Shown: positions 6,201-12,309 of the stretch, piece after piece
How the letters are laid out: each line of letters opens with the position of its first letter
Numbering within the stretch: the first letter of the stretch is position 1
Made by a program: the position numbers and the translations under genes
Notes under the pieces: generated by a model
Databases searched by the model: none
What the model was told of the DNA's origin: nothing
Seen by the model: only the letters and a program-made list of their open reading frames with translations
From: CAG-1138 sp964495385
GTDB taxonomy: Bacteria > Bacillota > Clostridia > Christensenellales > CAG-917
Direction: 5' to 3'
Length of the DNA: 12,309 nt
NCBI GenBank assembly: GCA_964495385.1
Contig: CAZBVO010000025.1
Location: forward strand, 1 to 12,309

Positions 6201-9200
6201 GTTTTCACTCAATATACGCCTGCTGCCGACGGAAACTACGTTTTGGCGTTCACCTTCAAGGCAGACGACAACGGCGAATATATGGAGCACTTTGCATACA
6301 AACAAAACAAAAACGGTTTGTATGTGGTCAAGGGCGTAGTTTCCGACAACGGCTTGTACGTTTACGACGAATCCGACCTCGACGCAAAGGGCCTTGTACT
6401 TTACGACGAGACCTTGCATGCAGGTATGACGCGTTACGACGTCGACCTTGTCGGTGCGACTTACGAGCATTACGAAGACGGCGATATCGGCCTGCGCTTT
6501 GAAAGATTTATCGACGACTACGTCCCTTACGACGGAGTAAGCAACGTTGCACGCTTTAACCGTATCGTTGCAGACTACATATCCGATTATACCGAAGGCA
6601 CCTTCGGCGAGCGTTACTCGAACGTTCCGGGCGGTTCTTACGAACTTGACGACGGCACCAATCTTTGGTATGGCGGCCTGGCTCACTACTCGCACGATGC
6701 GATGTTCGGCAAAACTTCGTTCGGTATTTTGGAACAGCTTGACCTTGACAATATCTACGTCAAATGCACCTACAACCAGCCTGACGAAAAAGGCAACAGA
6801 GTGGAATATCTGCCGCTCAGGGGATTTGTGGTTTCCGGATTCGACACGTCGGCAGTCAGCGAAAGCGACGTAACCGCAACCGTAACTTACGGCAAAACCG
6901 AGGTTACAACCACGTTCACCTACAGCGTCGGCGAATATACCGCACTGTCCGCTTTCAACACCGAAGTGGTTGGAGACAAGGTTGTAATCAAAGGACTCAA
7001 CGAAGGATATCCTTCCGTCGTTTATCTGCCGTCGACCATCGACGGAAAAGCCGTTGAAATTGCAGACGGTGCGTTTAAGGGCCTGAAAGGTTTGGATAAA
7101 GTTGTGATTCGTGCAGGTTTAACCCTCGGAACCGCCATCTTTGAAAACTCCGACGTAAAAACCGTCGAGTTTGACGCAGACGGCAGTTACGTCAGCTTGC
7201 CGGAGGCAACCTTTAGAGGTACCACCGCACTTACCACTGTTGTTTTGCCTGCATCTATGACCGAAATCGGCAAAGAAGCGTTTAAAAACAGTGCAATAAC
7301 CGAATTTGTAGTTCCAAACGGAATAAAAGTTATCAAAGAAAGAGCGTTTGCCGCAAGCGGATTGACCTCAATCACTTTCGGCGCATCGCTTAAACAAATC
7401 GGCCTCGGCGCATTTGAAAATTGCGGCGAGCTGGCAAGCGTGACCTTCGGCAGCACCGTAGGCAACTTGATTATCGGCAAAGCGGCGTTTATGAACTGCA
7501 CAAGCCTTACGGCAGTGGTTCTTCCTGTAAACGTTACGGACGTGCCTGAATATGCGTTCTACGGCAACGTTGTATTGACTTCCGTGGCGGCGCAGAACTT
7601 GCAAAGCATCGGCAAAAACGCCTTTGACGGCTGCACGGCTTTGACGTCGTTTGAAGCGGTTTCCGTTGCTTCTATCGGCGACAGCGCGTTCGGCGGAGCC
7701 ATTTTGCTTGAAACTTTCGCTTGCGATTTGTCGCAAATCGTTTCCGTAGGCAAAAACGCATTTGACGGCTGTGCGGTACTCAACGTCGATATCGGCAAAA
7801 TGACCGCTCTTGCTTCGATTGGCGACTATGCGTTCAGAGGAACCGCAATCACCGCATTGACCATTCCTGGCAACGTTTCCGAACTGGGCAAAAACGTGTT
7901 TGAAGGGGTTGACTCGCTTGTGTCTGTCGACTTGTCTATGTCGGTTCTCACCGTCATCGACGACGGTATGTTCGGCGGATTTACTTCGCTTGAAACCGTA
8001 AAATTGCCGTCGGCATTGACCGCTATCGGCAAAAATGCGTTTAAGGGCACTGCAATCACCGAAATAGTGCTCCCGGCAACGCTCGAAACAATCGGCGACA
8101 GCGCATTTGAAAATTGCTTGAAACTTGCAACCGTAACCTTCGGAACGGGACTTAAAACCATAGGAAACTATGCCTTTGCTTCGGACGGCGAACTTAAATC
8201 GGTTGTCATCCCTGCAACGGTAACCGAAATCGGAGCAAGCGCATTCGGCGAAACGGGACTTGAAACCGTAACGTTTGAAAGCGGCAGCAAGTTGACCGCA
8301 GTCGGCGAAAAAGCTTTCTACCACACCTCGATCACTGCGCTGACCGTTCCGGCAAGCGTAACCGTTCTCGGGGCAGAAAGTTTTGCAAACAACACAAAAC
8401 TCGGCACGCTCACTTTCGAAAGCGACAACAGCCTTATCGAAATCGGAGCAGGCGCATTCAGACAAAACGTTGCACTTGCAACCGTCAACTGGAATGCCGC
8501 AAAATCAGACGTTACCACCGCTGTCGGCAGCAGGGCGTTTGAAGATTGCTCGCTTATCGAAACTTTGACCATACCTTACACCGTCGGTTCAATCGGCGAA
8601 AAAGCTTTCTACAACTGCGTCGGCCTTAAGACTTTGTCTATAGGCGCGGAAAAGAGAGATTTCTACACCGTGGCCACCACTGCCGAAATAGGTCAGGCTA
8701 AGAAGTATCTTGCCGGCGAAAGCACTGTAAAAGCGGTTATTTACGACAAGCAGAAAAACGGCACCTACGTCGAAATCACCGAAGCAAGCGACATCGTTAC
8801 CGACGACAACACCAAGCTTTACTACACAAGAAGCGTCGAGATGGCCGTTCAGGTTGACCAGACAAGGTCCAAATTGACCACCGTCGGCGAATTGGCGTTC
8901 GGCAACACATTTAAGCTTGAAGATTTGTACATCACGGTTGAAAACCCGAAGACCTTCGGAAAATTCGACACCAATGCAAACAATCGCCAGTTCGGCTACA
9001 TCAACGTTGATGACAACGGAACCGAACAGTTTGTAAGCCACTTCGCAAGCGACGACTTCAGATTGCATATCGTAGTCAAATCCGAAGTAACCGTGGGCAC
9101 CTCGTCCGACAACGATTACTACACCACCTGGACCAACAACAAACGGGTTCTCGTTCAGGACATTCACTTTAAGCACGACCTCAACGAGGAGACTGCTTAG
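3276..9200 (+). CDS. Giant surface lipoprotein with Ig-like, InlB-type and BspA-type LRR repeats
   Basis: The 1974-residue product starts with a lipoprotein signal: basic SNKRLR, a hydrophobic core and FAAC with lipidated C25. The layout below is approximate. An Ig-like domain spans 28-112, then a Gly/Thr/Pro linker to 125. Three InlB B-repeat-like units (Listeria-Bacteroides type, with GGW/AGW and L-Y-A-N-W endings) cover 126-360. About nine BspA-like LRR_5 units (pattern I-x-x-x-AF-x-x-C/S-x-L) cover 380-720. Ig-like material spans 766-958, a tandem NG-x-Y-V array 972-1045, and unassigned sequence with an Ig-like end 1046-1217. About 22 further LRR units span 1240-1795. The tail, 1800-1974, is unique and interrupted by one more LRR-like unit. 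There is no LPXTG or other C-terminal anchor, so the lipid on C25 should hold it to the outer face of the membrane. BspA-type proteins often bind host or microbial ligands; adhesion is inferred. The start is fixed by AAGGAGG six bases upstream. Confidence 0.9.
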   Translation: MSNKRLRILLTAMLLVSLVAVFAACASEEVKIKSIAVKPGQETQFTLGEFSLGNLFIVVTDSNGNSFDKGLSESMFSEDDLAKLKVAGEHTVTVNYGGYSTQLTVTLVDNAGGGGGNGTTPTPTNIVTVSFESNGGSKVDSQSGNGSVTISSEPKPTNGNYTFGGWYTDQKLTNRAEFPFTATMNVTLYANWDKPTVTVHFDVNASGVSPITDYKVEMGSRIVFPTAIVREGYDFAGWFEDQACTKPVSSDKVFNAETTLFAGYKIKTYIVTFDLAGGKYYTFSEISEGKFVESSKETVKVEYEYGATIKNLPTVDREHHVEGFGREDFVFRCWEMDGEQYTLDTMPARNITITAAWNIEDPATFFTYSDNGDGTVTITGYRKESGKNATEITIPSIIDGKKVVAIGRNAFEGRSKLKSVNIPNGVKYIYANAFKGTSLTGEHTSSIPSSLLFVGPDAFPSTWEYKTKEVTVGNDTFVLGGIVGTILVKYTTDMGYNVVIPEGITAISAGAFKGCTTIRQIEIGKDVIYIGENAFQNSGLEKVTFAKGSIIRTIDPTAFDGTDWLESAESAGDPVVFGSLLFRDFTEGDSVTVSADVKYINESAFAQKVKNITFENEKNIQYIAADSVSVTRWATNQNMAVVNGILVYVKRSTASTVYQIPDTVTTIAGKAFDEVKSTATNVVLPSSVRTICDYAFLAFGSFNLTLQGNTPPTMTLKAFAKNELGGLVDVNVFVNDAATVSYADENSGNGWYYIQDRINAVKVAKIEKVEGVDSTYGIGGEIDLDKIKITYRTNDNLVYSKTGLTRANVSDYDELTLYAGEHVMSINFGITGNKEASYNVPYSVFKSIGSLAITGVETSYFVGETLKSASQTTAEAVVHYVTYRDPSSGDETLDPVKYALFVDGQLAPTFSVKGFSTVSPGAYSMTITYREEIKDTNGKVVHVLEKEVEVSYTVRERDIAKIELTGFKPDDKGNYVFTQYTPAADGNYVLAFTFKADDNGEYMEHFAYKQNKNGLYVVKGVVSDNGLYVYDESDLDAKGLVLYDETLHAGMTRYDVDLVGATYEHYEDGDIGLRFERFIDDYVPYDGVSNVARFNRIVADYISDYTEGTFGERYSNVPGGSYELDDGTNLWYGGLAHYSHDAMFGKTSFGILEQLDLDNIYVKCTYNQPDEKGNRVEYLPLRGFVVSGFDTSAVSESDVTATVTYGKTEVTTTFTYSVGEYTALSAFNTEVVGDKVVIKGLNEGYPSVVYLPSTIDGKAVEIADGAFKGLKGLDKVVIRAGLTLGTAIFENSDVKTVEFDADGSYVSLPEATFRGTTALTTVVLPASMTEIGKEAFKNSAITEFVVPNGIKVIKERAFAASGLTSITFGASLKQIGLGAFENCGELASVTFGSTVGNLIIGKAAFMNCTSLTAVVLPVNVTDVPEYAFYGNVVLTSVAAQNLQSIGKNAFDGCTALTSFEAVSVASIGDSAFGGAILLETFACDLSQIVSVGKNAFDGCAVLNVDIGKMTALASIGDYAFRGTAITALTIPGNVSELGKNVFEGVDSLVSVDLSMSVLTVIDDGMFGGFTSLETVKLPSALTAIGKNAFKGTAITEIVLPATLETIGDSAFENCLKLATVTFGTGLKTIGNYAFASDGELKSVVIPATVTEIGASAFGETGLETVTFESGSKLTAVGEKAFYHTSITALTVPASVTVLGAESFANNTKLGTLTFESDNSLIEIGAGAFRQNVALATVNWNAAKSDVTTAVGSRAFEDCSLIETLTIPYTVGSIGEKAFYNCVGLKTLSIGAEKRDFYTVATTAEIGQAKKYLAGESTVKAVIYDKQKNGTYVEITEASDIVTDDNTKLYYTRSVEMAVQVDQTRSKLTTVGELAFGNTFKLEDLYITVENPKTFGKFDTNANNRQFGYINVDDNGTEQFVSHFASDDFRLHIVVKSEVTVGTSSDNDYYTTWTNNKRVLVQDIHFKHDLNEETA

Positions 9201-9222
9201 TCGGGCAAAAATACAAAATTTT

Positions 9223-9249
9223 GTCGCCTGCGAAAGCGGGCGACATTTT
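9223..9249 (+). terminator. Hairpin between the lipoprotein and acyltransferase genes (weak or partial terminator)
   Basis: A 9-bp stem (GTCGCCTGC at 9223-9231 with GCGGGCGAC at 9236-9244, one G-U pair) closes a GAAA tetraloop and is followed by ATTTTA. The stem is strong but the T-tract is short, so it may terminate only partly and let some transcripts reach the acyltransferase gene nine bases further on. Confidence 0.6.
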
Positions 9250-9257
9250 AGGTTAAA

Positions 9258-10439
9258 ATGAAAAAATCAAAAGCATTCAATTTAAAATATTACAAGCTTT
9301 TCGGGTTCCTGTCGAAGGTTGCGGCAAGGGCTCTTTACCCGATCAAAACCGTCGGCGAACAAAAAATCGACAAACCTGCGCTTATTTTGGCAAACCACGT
9401 CAGCGTTTTTGATTTTATGTTTGTTGCCGATGCGTTTTATCCTCAGCCTTTCAATATCGTCGTTGCCGAAAAAATGGAAAATTCGGCGGCAAATTCCTTT
9501 TATCTCAACAAAATGGGGTGCATAAAAAGGGCACAGTTCACAAGCGATGCCGCAAGCATTATGCGCATGAAAAAAGATATGGCCGCAGGCGCAAGCATAA
9601 TGATGTGTCCCGAAGGGCGCATAACCGCAAGCGGCGAAACGGGTTATGTTCCGCCTTCAACGGCAAAACTTATAAAGTGGCTTAAGTGCGACGTGATTTT
9701 CGTCAAAATTTCGGGGGCTTTTGCCTCCAATCCGTCGTGGGGCGGAGGTGGCCGAAAACGCCTGCCGTTGACTGTTGACATAAGTCGACGTTTGACGGCC
9801 GAACAGCTGGCAAAAATGGACAATTCGGCCGTGTCGGAGGCGGTTGCGGAGGCCCTTTACAACAACGATTTCGATTATTTGGAAAAAATAAATTACACCA
9901 AAAAACGCAAAAAGTTTGCCGAAGGAATCCAAACGCTTTTGTACCGTTGCCCGCATTGCGGCAACGAGTTTAAAATGACGTCAAAAGGCACGGAATTTCG
10001 GTGCGAAGCCTGCAACGGCAAATTTAAGTTGTCGTCCGACGGCAAAATCGACGGAGCGCCGGAGCATTCGAACAGGATAGACAAGTGGATGCTGGGGCAA
10101 AAAGAGGCAATTAGGCAACAAATTGAGGAAAAAACTTTCGGATACGTCGGAAAAATCAAGATGTTTTGCCTTAAAACCGACGGATACGGCTATGAAAACG
10201 TCGGAGAGGGTACTTTGACAATCACCGAAAGCGGAACGGAAATAACGGGCTTGAAGTATGGCGAGGACTACCGTGTTTTGTTCGATGCCGAAAGGCTTCC
10301 GGTAGTTTCGTACGGAGCAGGCAGATTCGTTGATTTTTATGACGGTAAACCGCTGCGCATAGTCCCCGAAAACCCTGCCGAATGCACCAAAATCGGCTTG
10401 TGCATCGAAGAGCTTCACAAAACAAAATCAAATGATTAA
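9258..10439 (+). CDS. PlsC-family acyltransferase with C-terminal zinc ribbon
   Basis: The 393-residue product is a predicted 1-acyl-glycerol-3-phosphate-type acyltransferase, which would transfer an acyl group to a lysophospholipid at the inner membrane face. The N-terminal ~210 residues hold the catalytic NHVSVFD (HX4D: H47, D52), the acceptor-binding CPEGR (117-121) and the later VKISGAF strand. Single-domain PlsC proteins are usually ~200-250 residues. Here a lysine-rich segment (KKRKK) is followed by a zinc ribbon, C231-x2-C234 and C249-x2-C252, then ~140 residues of unrecognised, probably beta-rich sequence. The substrate cannot be read from sequence. The start is the first ATG of the frame, but no good ribosome binding site precedes it (only AGG nearby), and a hairpin ends eight bases upstream, so expression may be low or depend on read-through from the lipoprotein gene. 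It converges with mgtE. Confidence 0.85.
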   Translation: MKKSKAFNLKYYKLFGFLSKVAARALYPIKTVGEQKIDKPALILANHVSVFDFMFVADAFYPQPFNIVVAEKMENSAANSFYLNKMGCIKRAQFTSDAASIMRMKKDMAAGASIMMCPEGRITASGETGYVPPSTAKLIKWLKCDVIFVKISGAFASNPSWGGGGRKRLPLTVDISRRLTAEQLAKMDNSAVSEAVAEALYNNDFDYLEKINYTKKRKKFAEGIQTLLYRCPHCGNEFKMTSKGTEFRCEACNGKFKLSSDGKIDGAPEHSNRIDKWMLGQKEAIRQQIEEKTFGYVGKIKMFCLKTDGYGYENVGEGTLTITESGTEITGLKYGEDYRVLFDAERLPVVSYGAGRFVDFYDGKPLRIVPENPAECTKIGLCIEELHKTKSND

Positions 10440-10445
10440 CAAACA

Positions 10446-10472
10446 AAAACCCGTCGATTAACGGCGGGTTTT
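10446..10472. terminator. Bidirectional intrinsic terminator between converging genes
   Basis: An 11-bp stem pairs 10446-10456 (AAAACCCGTCG) with 10462-10472 (CGGCGGGTTTT) around an ATTAA loop, with one G-U pair. T-rich sequence follows on both strands. It lies six bases after the acyltransferase stop and 16 bases past the mgtE stop, so it can serve both. Confidence 0.88.
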
Positions 10473-10488
10473 GTGTTTATATCGGACG

Positions 10489-11874
10489 TTATGCCAAAAT
10501 TGTTATTGCAAATTTGCAGTAGATTATCAGCGATACGGCATCGACTATGGTGGTTATGAACGGACTTGCCACGACGGCAGGGTCTAGACGCAGTTTTTTG
10601 GCCAAAAGCGGCAGAGTGCAGCCCACGATTTTTGCCACGATAACCGTTAAAAACAGCGCCGCCGAAACCACTCCGGACAGGATATAGGTGTATTCGTAGC
10701 CGAAAATAAGGTTGTCGATAAGAATAAGTTTTGCCCAACACACCACGGCAAGCGTCAACGCAAGCAGAACGGAGGCGCGCAATTCTTTCCACATTATCTT
10801 AAAAGCATCCGAAAAGCCGAGTTCGCCCAGCGCAAGCCCTCGGATGACGGTGACGGAGGCCTGACTTCCGGCATTTCCGCCCGTGTCCATAAGCATAGGT
10901 ACGCAGGCAAACAACAGCGGACTTAAAGCGTTCAATTTTGATTCGTAGGTGTTTATGATAAGCCCGGTGAAAGTTGCCGAAACAAGCAACAGCAGCAACC
11001 ACGGAATGCGTTCTTTCCAAATTTCGAACACGCTTCGCTTGATGTACGGTTTGTCGTTTGGGACGAGAGCGTTCATTTTTGCGATATCTTCCGATTGTTC
11101 TTCTCGCAAAACGTCCATAGCGTCGTCGACGGTGACGATGCCCACAAGTCTGTTTTCGGTGTCAACCACAGGCATGGCCAGATAGTTGTAGCGGTCGAAG
11201 GCTCTGGCGACGGTTTCCTGGTCGGCAAGCGTACCGAAGGAAATGACGTTGGTTTCCATGATGTCTTCGATGCGGGTAGAGTAGTCGTTCAAAAGCAGTT
11301 CTTTTACCGACACGACGCCCTCGAGATGTCTGCTTTCGTCTATGACGTAGCAGGTGTAGACGGTTTCTTTGTCGACGGCAAATTTGCGGATGCTCTGGAA
11401 GGCCGCCTCGACGGTGGAATTTTTCCGAAGCCAAATGTATTCGGTGGTCATGATTGCGCCGGCACTGTCTTCGGGATATTTCAAAATTTCGTTGATTTCC
11501 CGCCTTGTTTGCGGATTTGTGTTGGCCAAAATTCGCCTTACGACGTTGGCAGGCATTTCCTCGATGACGTCAACCGTGTCGTCGACGAAAAGATTGTTTA
11601 TTATTTCCTTAAGTTCCTTATCCGAAAAGCTTCTTATGAGGGTTTCTTGTCCTTCGGCATCCATTTCGACAAACGTCTCGCTGGCGAGGTCTTTGCCCAA
11701 CAAACGGAATGCGACGGGCAGCTTTTCCTCGGGAATTCCGCTCAGAATAGAAGCGATATCGGCAGGGTTTAGGTCTTGCAAATAGGCTTTCAAAAGGTGA
11801 TACTGGCGGTTTTCCAAAAGTTCTGCTACGCGTTCGGCAGATTGTTCGAAATCAAAATCGTAAATTTCCAGCAT
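10489..11874 (-). CDS. mgtE: Magnesium transporter MgtE
   Basis: This 461-residue protein is a Mg2+ channel/transporter of the MgtE family, close to the usual ~450. The cytoplasmic N domain (1 to ~125) has the typical helical repeats (LNPADIASIL, FRLLGKDLA). YPEDSAGAIMT opens the tandem CBS domains (~133-255), which sense Mg2+ in known structures. The membrane domain (~285-461) has about five hydrophobic segments, the signature DTGGNAGSQ (330-338) and DPAVVASPFITTIVD (431-445). D445 matches the pore aspartate of the Thermus protein. The frame stays open upstream for 51 more codons, but that region is the riboswitch. The ATG at 11874 was chosen for its AGGAGG six bases upstream. Expression is controlled by a sigma-A promoter, M-box aptamer and terminator. 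Ni2+ or Co2+ transport is less likely given the M-box. Confidence 0.97.
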   Translation of the reverse strand: MLEIYDFDFEQSAERVAELLENRQYHLLKAYLQDLNPADIASILSGIPEEKLPVAFRLLGKDLASETFVEMDAEGQETLIRSFSDKELKEIINNLFVDDTVDVIEEMPANVVRRILANTNPQTRREINEILKYPEDSAGAIMTTEYIWLRKNSTVEAAFQSIRKFAVDKETVYTCYVIDESRHLEGVVSVKELLLNDYSTRIEDIMETNVISFGTLADQETVARAFDRYNYLAMPVVDTENRLVGIVTVDDAMDVLREEQSEDIAKMNALVPNDKPYIKRSVFEIWKERIPWLLLLLVSATFTGLIINTYESKLNALSPLLFACVPMLMDTGGNAGSQASVTVIRGLALGELGFSDAFKIMWKELRASVLLALTLAVVCWAKLILIDNLIFGYEYTYILSGVVSAALFLTVIVAKIVGCTLPLLAKKLRLDPAVVASPFITTIVDAVSLIIYCKFAITILA

Positions 11875-11886
11875 AACACACCTCCT

Positions 11887-11914
11887 AAAAAAAACCCTGC
11901 AACTGCTTGCAGGG
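11887..11914 (-). terminator. Riboswitch-controlled terminator in the mgtE leader
   Basis: On the minus strand, CCCTGCAA (11914-11907) pairs with TTGCAGGG (11902-11895) around a GCAG loop, followed by eight T's (11894-11887). The T-tract runs directly into the AGGAGG ribosome binding site of mgtE. It is the expression platform of the upstream M-box. Possible antiterminator pairings are aptamer TGCAACT (11987-11981) with AGTTGCA (11904-11898), or aptamer GCAGGATA (12020-12013) with TATCCCTGC (11917-11909, one bulge). Confidence 0.9.
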
Positions 11915-11956
11915 ATAAAACACAAAACAAAAAATGCACTGTTTGTCCACCATACA

Positions 11957-12091
11957 AGCTTTAGCATCACGGGGCGGTGAAGTTGCATTAGGTTATGCCT
12001 TGCTTTTCGACATATCCTGCTGACCATCTTATAGTGTCTCCACTACTTTGCGGCAGCAACCCATATCCCCGTGGTAGCCTTACCTACCGGT
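11957..12091 (-). promoter_or_regulatory. M-box (ykoK leader) Mg2+ riboswitch
   Basis: The minus-strand leader of mgtE carries the M-box consensus blocks in order: GGTAGGTAAGGCTACCAC (12088-12071), GGATAT and TTGCTGCC, GGTCAGCAG, and ATGCTAAAGCTT at the 3' end. These align with the Bacillus ykoK leader. The P1 helix pairs CACGGGG (12073-12067) with CCCCGTG (11974-11968). M-box RNAs bind several Mg2+ ions and, in most Firmicutes, lower transporter expression at high Mg2+. A terminator follows ~40 bases downstream, so control is at transcription. Confidence 0.93.
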
Positions 12092-12103
12092 ATTTACAAC
12101 TTT

Positions 12104-12132
12104 ATTATAACTTTCGTTTTCGCCCGTGTCAA
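12104..12132 (-). promoter_or_regulatory. Sigma-A promoter of mgtE
   Basis: On the minus strand a perfect TTGACA (12132-12127), a 17-bp spacer and a perfect TATAAT (12109-12104) form an ideal vegetative promoter. Transcription should start near 12097, just before the M-box, giving a leader of about 220 bases. Confidence 0.9.
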
Positions 12133-12173
12133 CAATATAGTTTCGGAGAAACCGATTTTTATGAAAAAAACAG

Positions 12174-12205
12174 TTGCCAAATCAAAAAAAATATTGTACT
12201 ATAAT
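12174..12205 (+). promoter_or_regulatory. Probable promoter of tRNA-Ser
   Basis: A perfect TATAAT (12200-12205) ends 11 bases before the tRNA, which suits a short leader. The best -35 is TTGCCA (12174-12179), but the 20-bp spacer is longer than usual. It is divergent from the mgtE promoter, with ~40 bp between the two -35 elements. Confidence 0.5.
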
Positions 12206-12216
12206 AAGGCAATTGC

Positions 12217-12307
12217 GGAGATGTATCGAAGTGGTCATAACGGGACTGATTCGAAATCAGTTGACGGGGTTACCCGTCCGTGGGTTCGAATCCCACCGTC
12301 TCCGCCA
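12217..12307 (+). tRNA. tRNA-Ser (anticodon CGA)
   Basis: The sequence folds as a class II tRNA. The acceptor stem GGAGATG pairs with CGTCTCC, the anticodon stem ACTGA/TCAGT encloses TTCGAAA with anticodon CGA, and the long variable arm (GACGGGGTTACCCGTC) is typical of serine tRNAs. The T arm carries GGTTCGAATCC. The 3' CCA is encoded. It reads codon UCG. The window ends two bases later, so any following tRNA or terminator is not visible. Confidence 0.96.
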
Positions 12308-12309
12308 AC

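Noticed and set aside
5304..6695. Long minus-strand open frame of 463 codons opposite the lipoprotein gene, with similar ones at 4023-5138 and 7368-8465
   Set aside because: They lie wholly inside the real gene, lack ribosome binding sites, and give Arg/Cys/Phe/Val-heavy products without domains. They are shadows created by the repeat-driven codon bias of the plus-strand gene.
11875..12027. 51-codon N-terminal extension of MgtE
   Set aside because: The extra frame overlaps the M-box aptamer and terminator, lacks a ribosome binding site and does not resemble MgtE N-termini; the ATG at 11874 has AGGAGG.
11995..12204. Plus-strand 69-codon open frame
   Set aside because: It runs antisense through the riboswitch and the divergent promoters and has no ribosome binding site or recognisable product.

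Overview
The window reads as chromosomal DNA from an endospore-forming Firmicute of the Clostridia type, probably an uncultured gut or animal-associated lineage. The clues are a dipicolinate synthase pair (dpaA/dpaB, spore core chemistry), an M-box Mg2+ riboswitch in front of mgtE, strong AGGAGG ribosome binding sites, TTGACA/TATAAT promoters, and a very large lipoprotein built from InlB-type and BspA-type repeats. No phage, IS element, CRISPR array or integrase is visible. Genus-level placement is not possible by eye.

Layout, left to right. The left edge (1-340) is the end of an rRNA operon: the last bases of 23S, a spacer, 5S rRNA and a strong terminator. A 44-residue lysine/serine- and cysteine-rich protein lies on the minus strand (418-552) and has its own terminator. 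Next is a minus-strand P-loop ATPase of the PRK06851 type (610-1599), divergent from dpaA-dpaB (1694-3006). The two dpa genes overlap by ATGA and end in a clean terminator. The 94-bp divergent spacer carries mother-cell sigma (K/E)-like -10 elements facing both ways.

The centre (3276-9200) is one gene for a 1974-residue surface lipoprotein. In order it has a lipobox, an Ig-like domain, three InlB-type repeats, a BspA-type LRR block, Ig-like material, a short tandem NG-x-Y-V repeat array, a second long LRR block and a unique tail. A sigma-A promoter precedes it, and upstream of that is a set of GACA-containing repeats at 21-bp spacing. A PlsC-family acyltransferase with a fused zinc ribbon (9258-10439) follows. 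It converges on mgtE (minus, 10489-11874) across a shared bidirectional terminator.

The mgtE gene has a perfect sigma-A promoter, an M-box aptamer and an intrinsic terminator whose U-tract runs directly into the ribosome binding site, so it is very likely switched off by high Mg2+. A tRNA-Ser(CGA) gene with encoded CCA closes the window, divergent from mgtE.

The genes fall into separate units rather than one pathway: translation RNAs, spore dipicolinate synthesis, a surface adhesin-like lipoprotein, lipid acylation and Mg2+ uptake. No clearly new multi-gene system is visible. The least conventional items are the NG-x-Y-V repeat array within the lipoprotein, the acyltransferase-zinc ribbon fusion, the phased repeats upstream of the lipoprotein and the small cysteine-rich protein.
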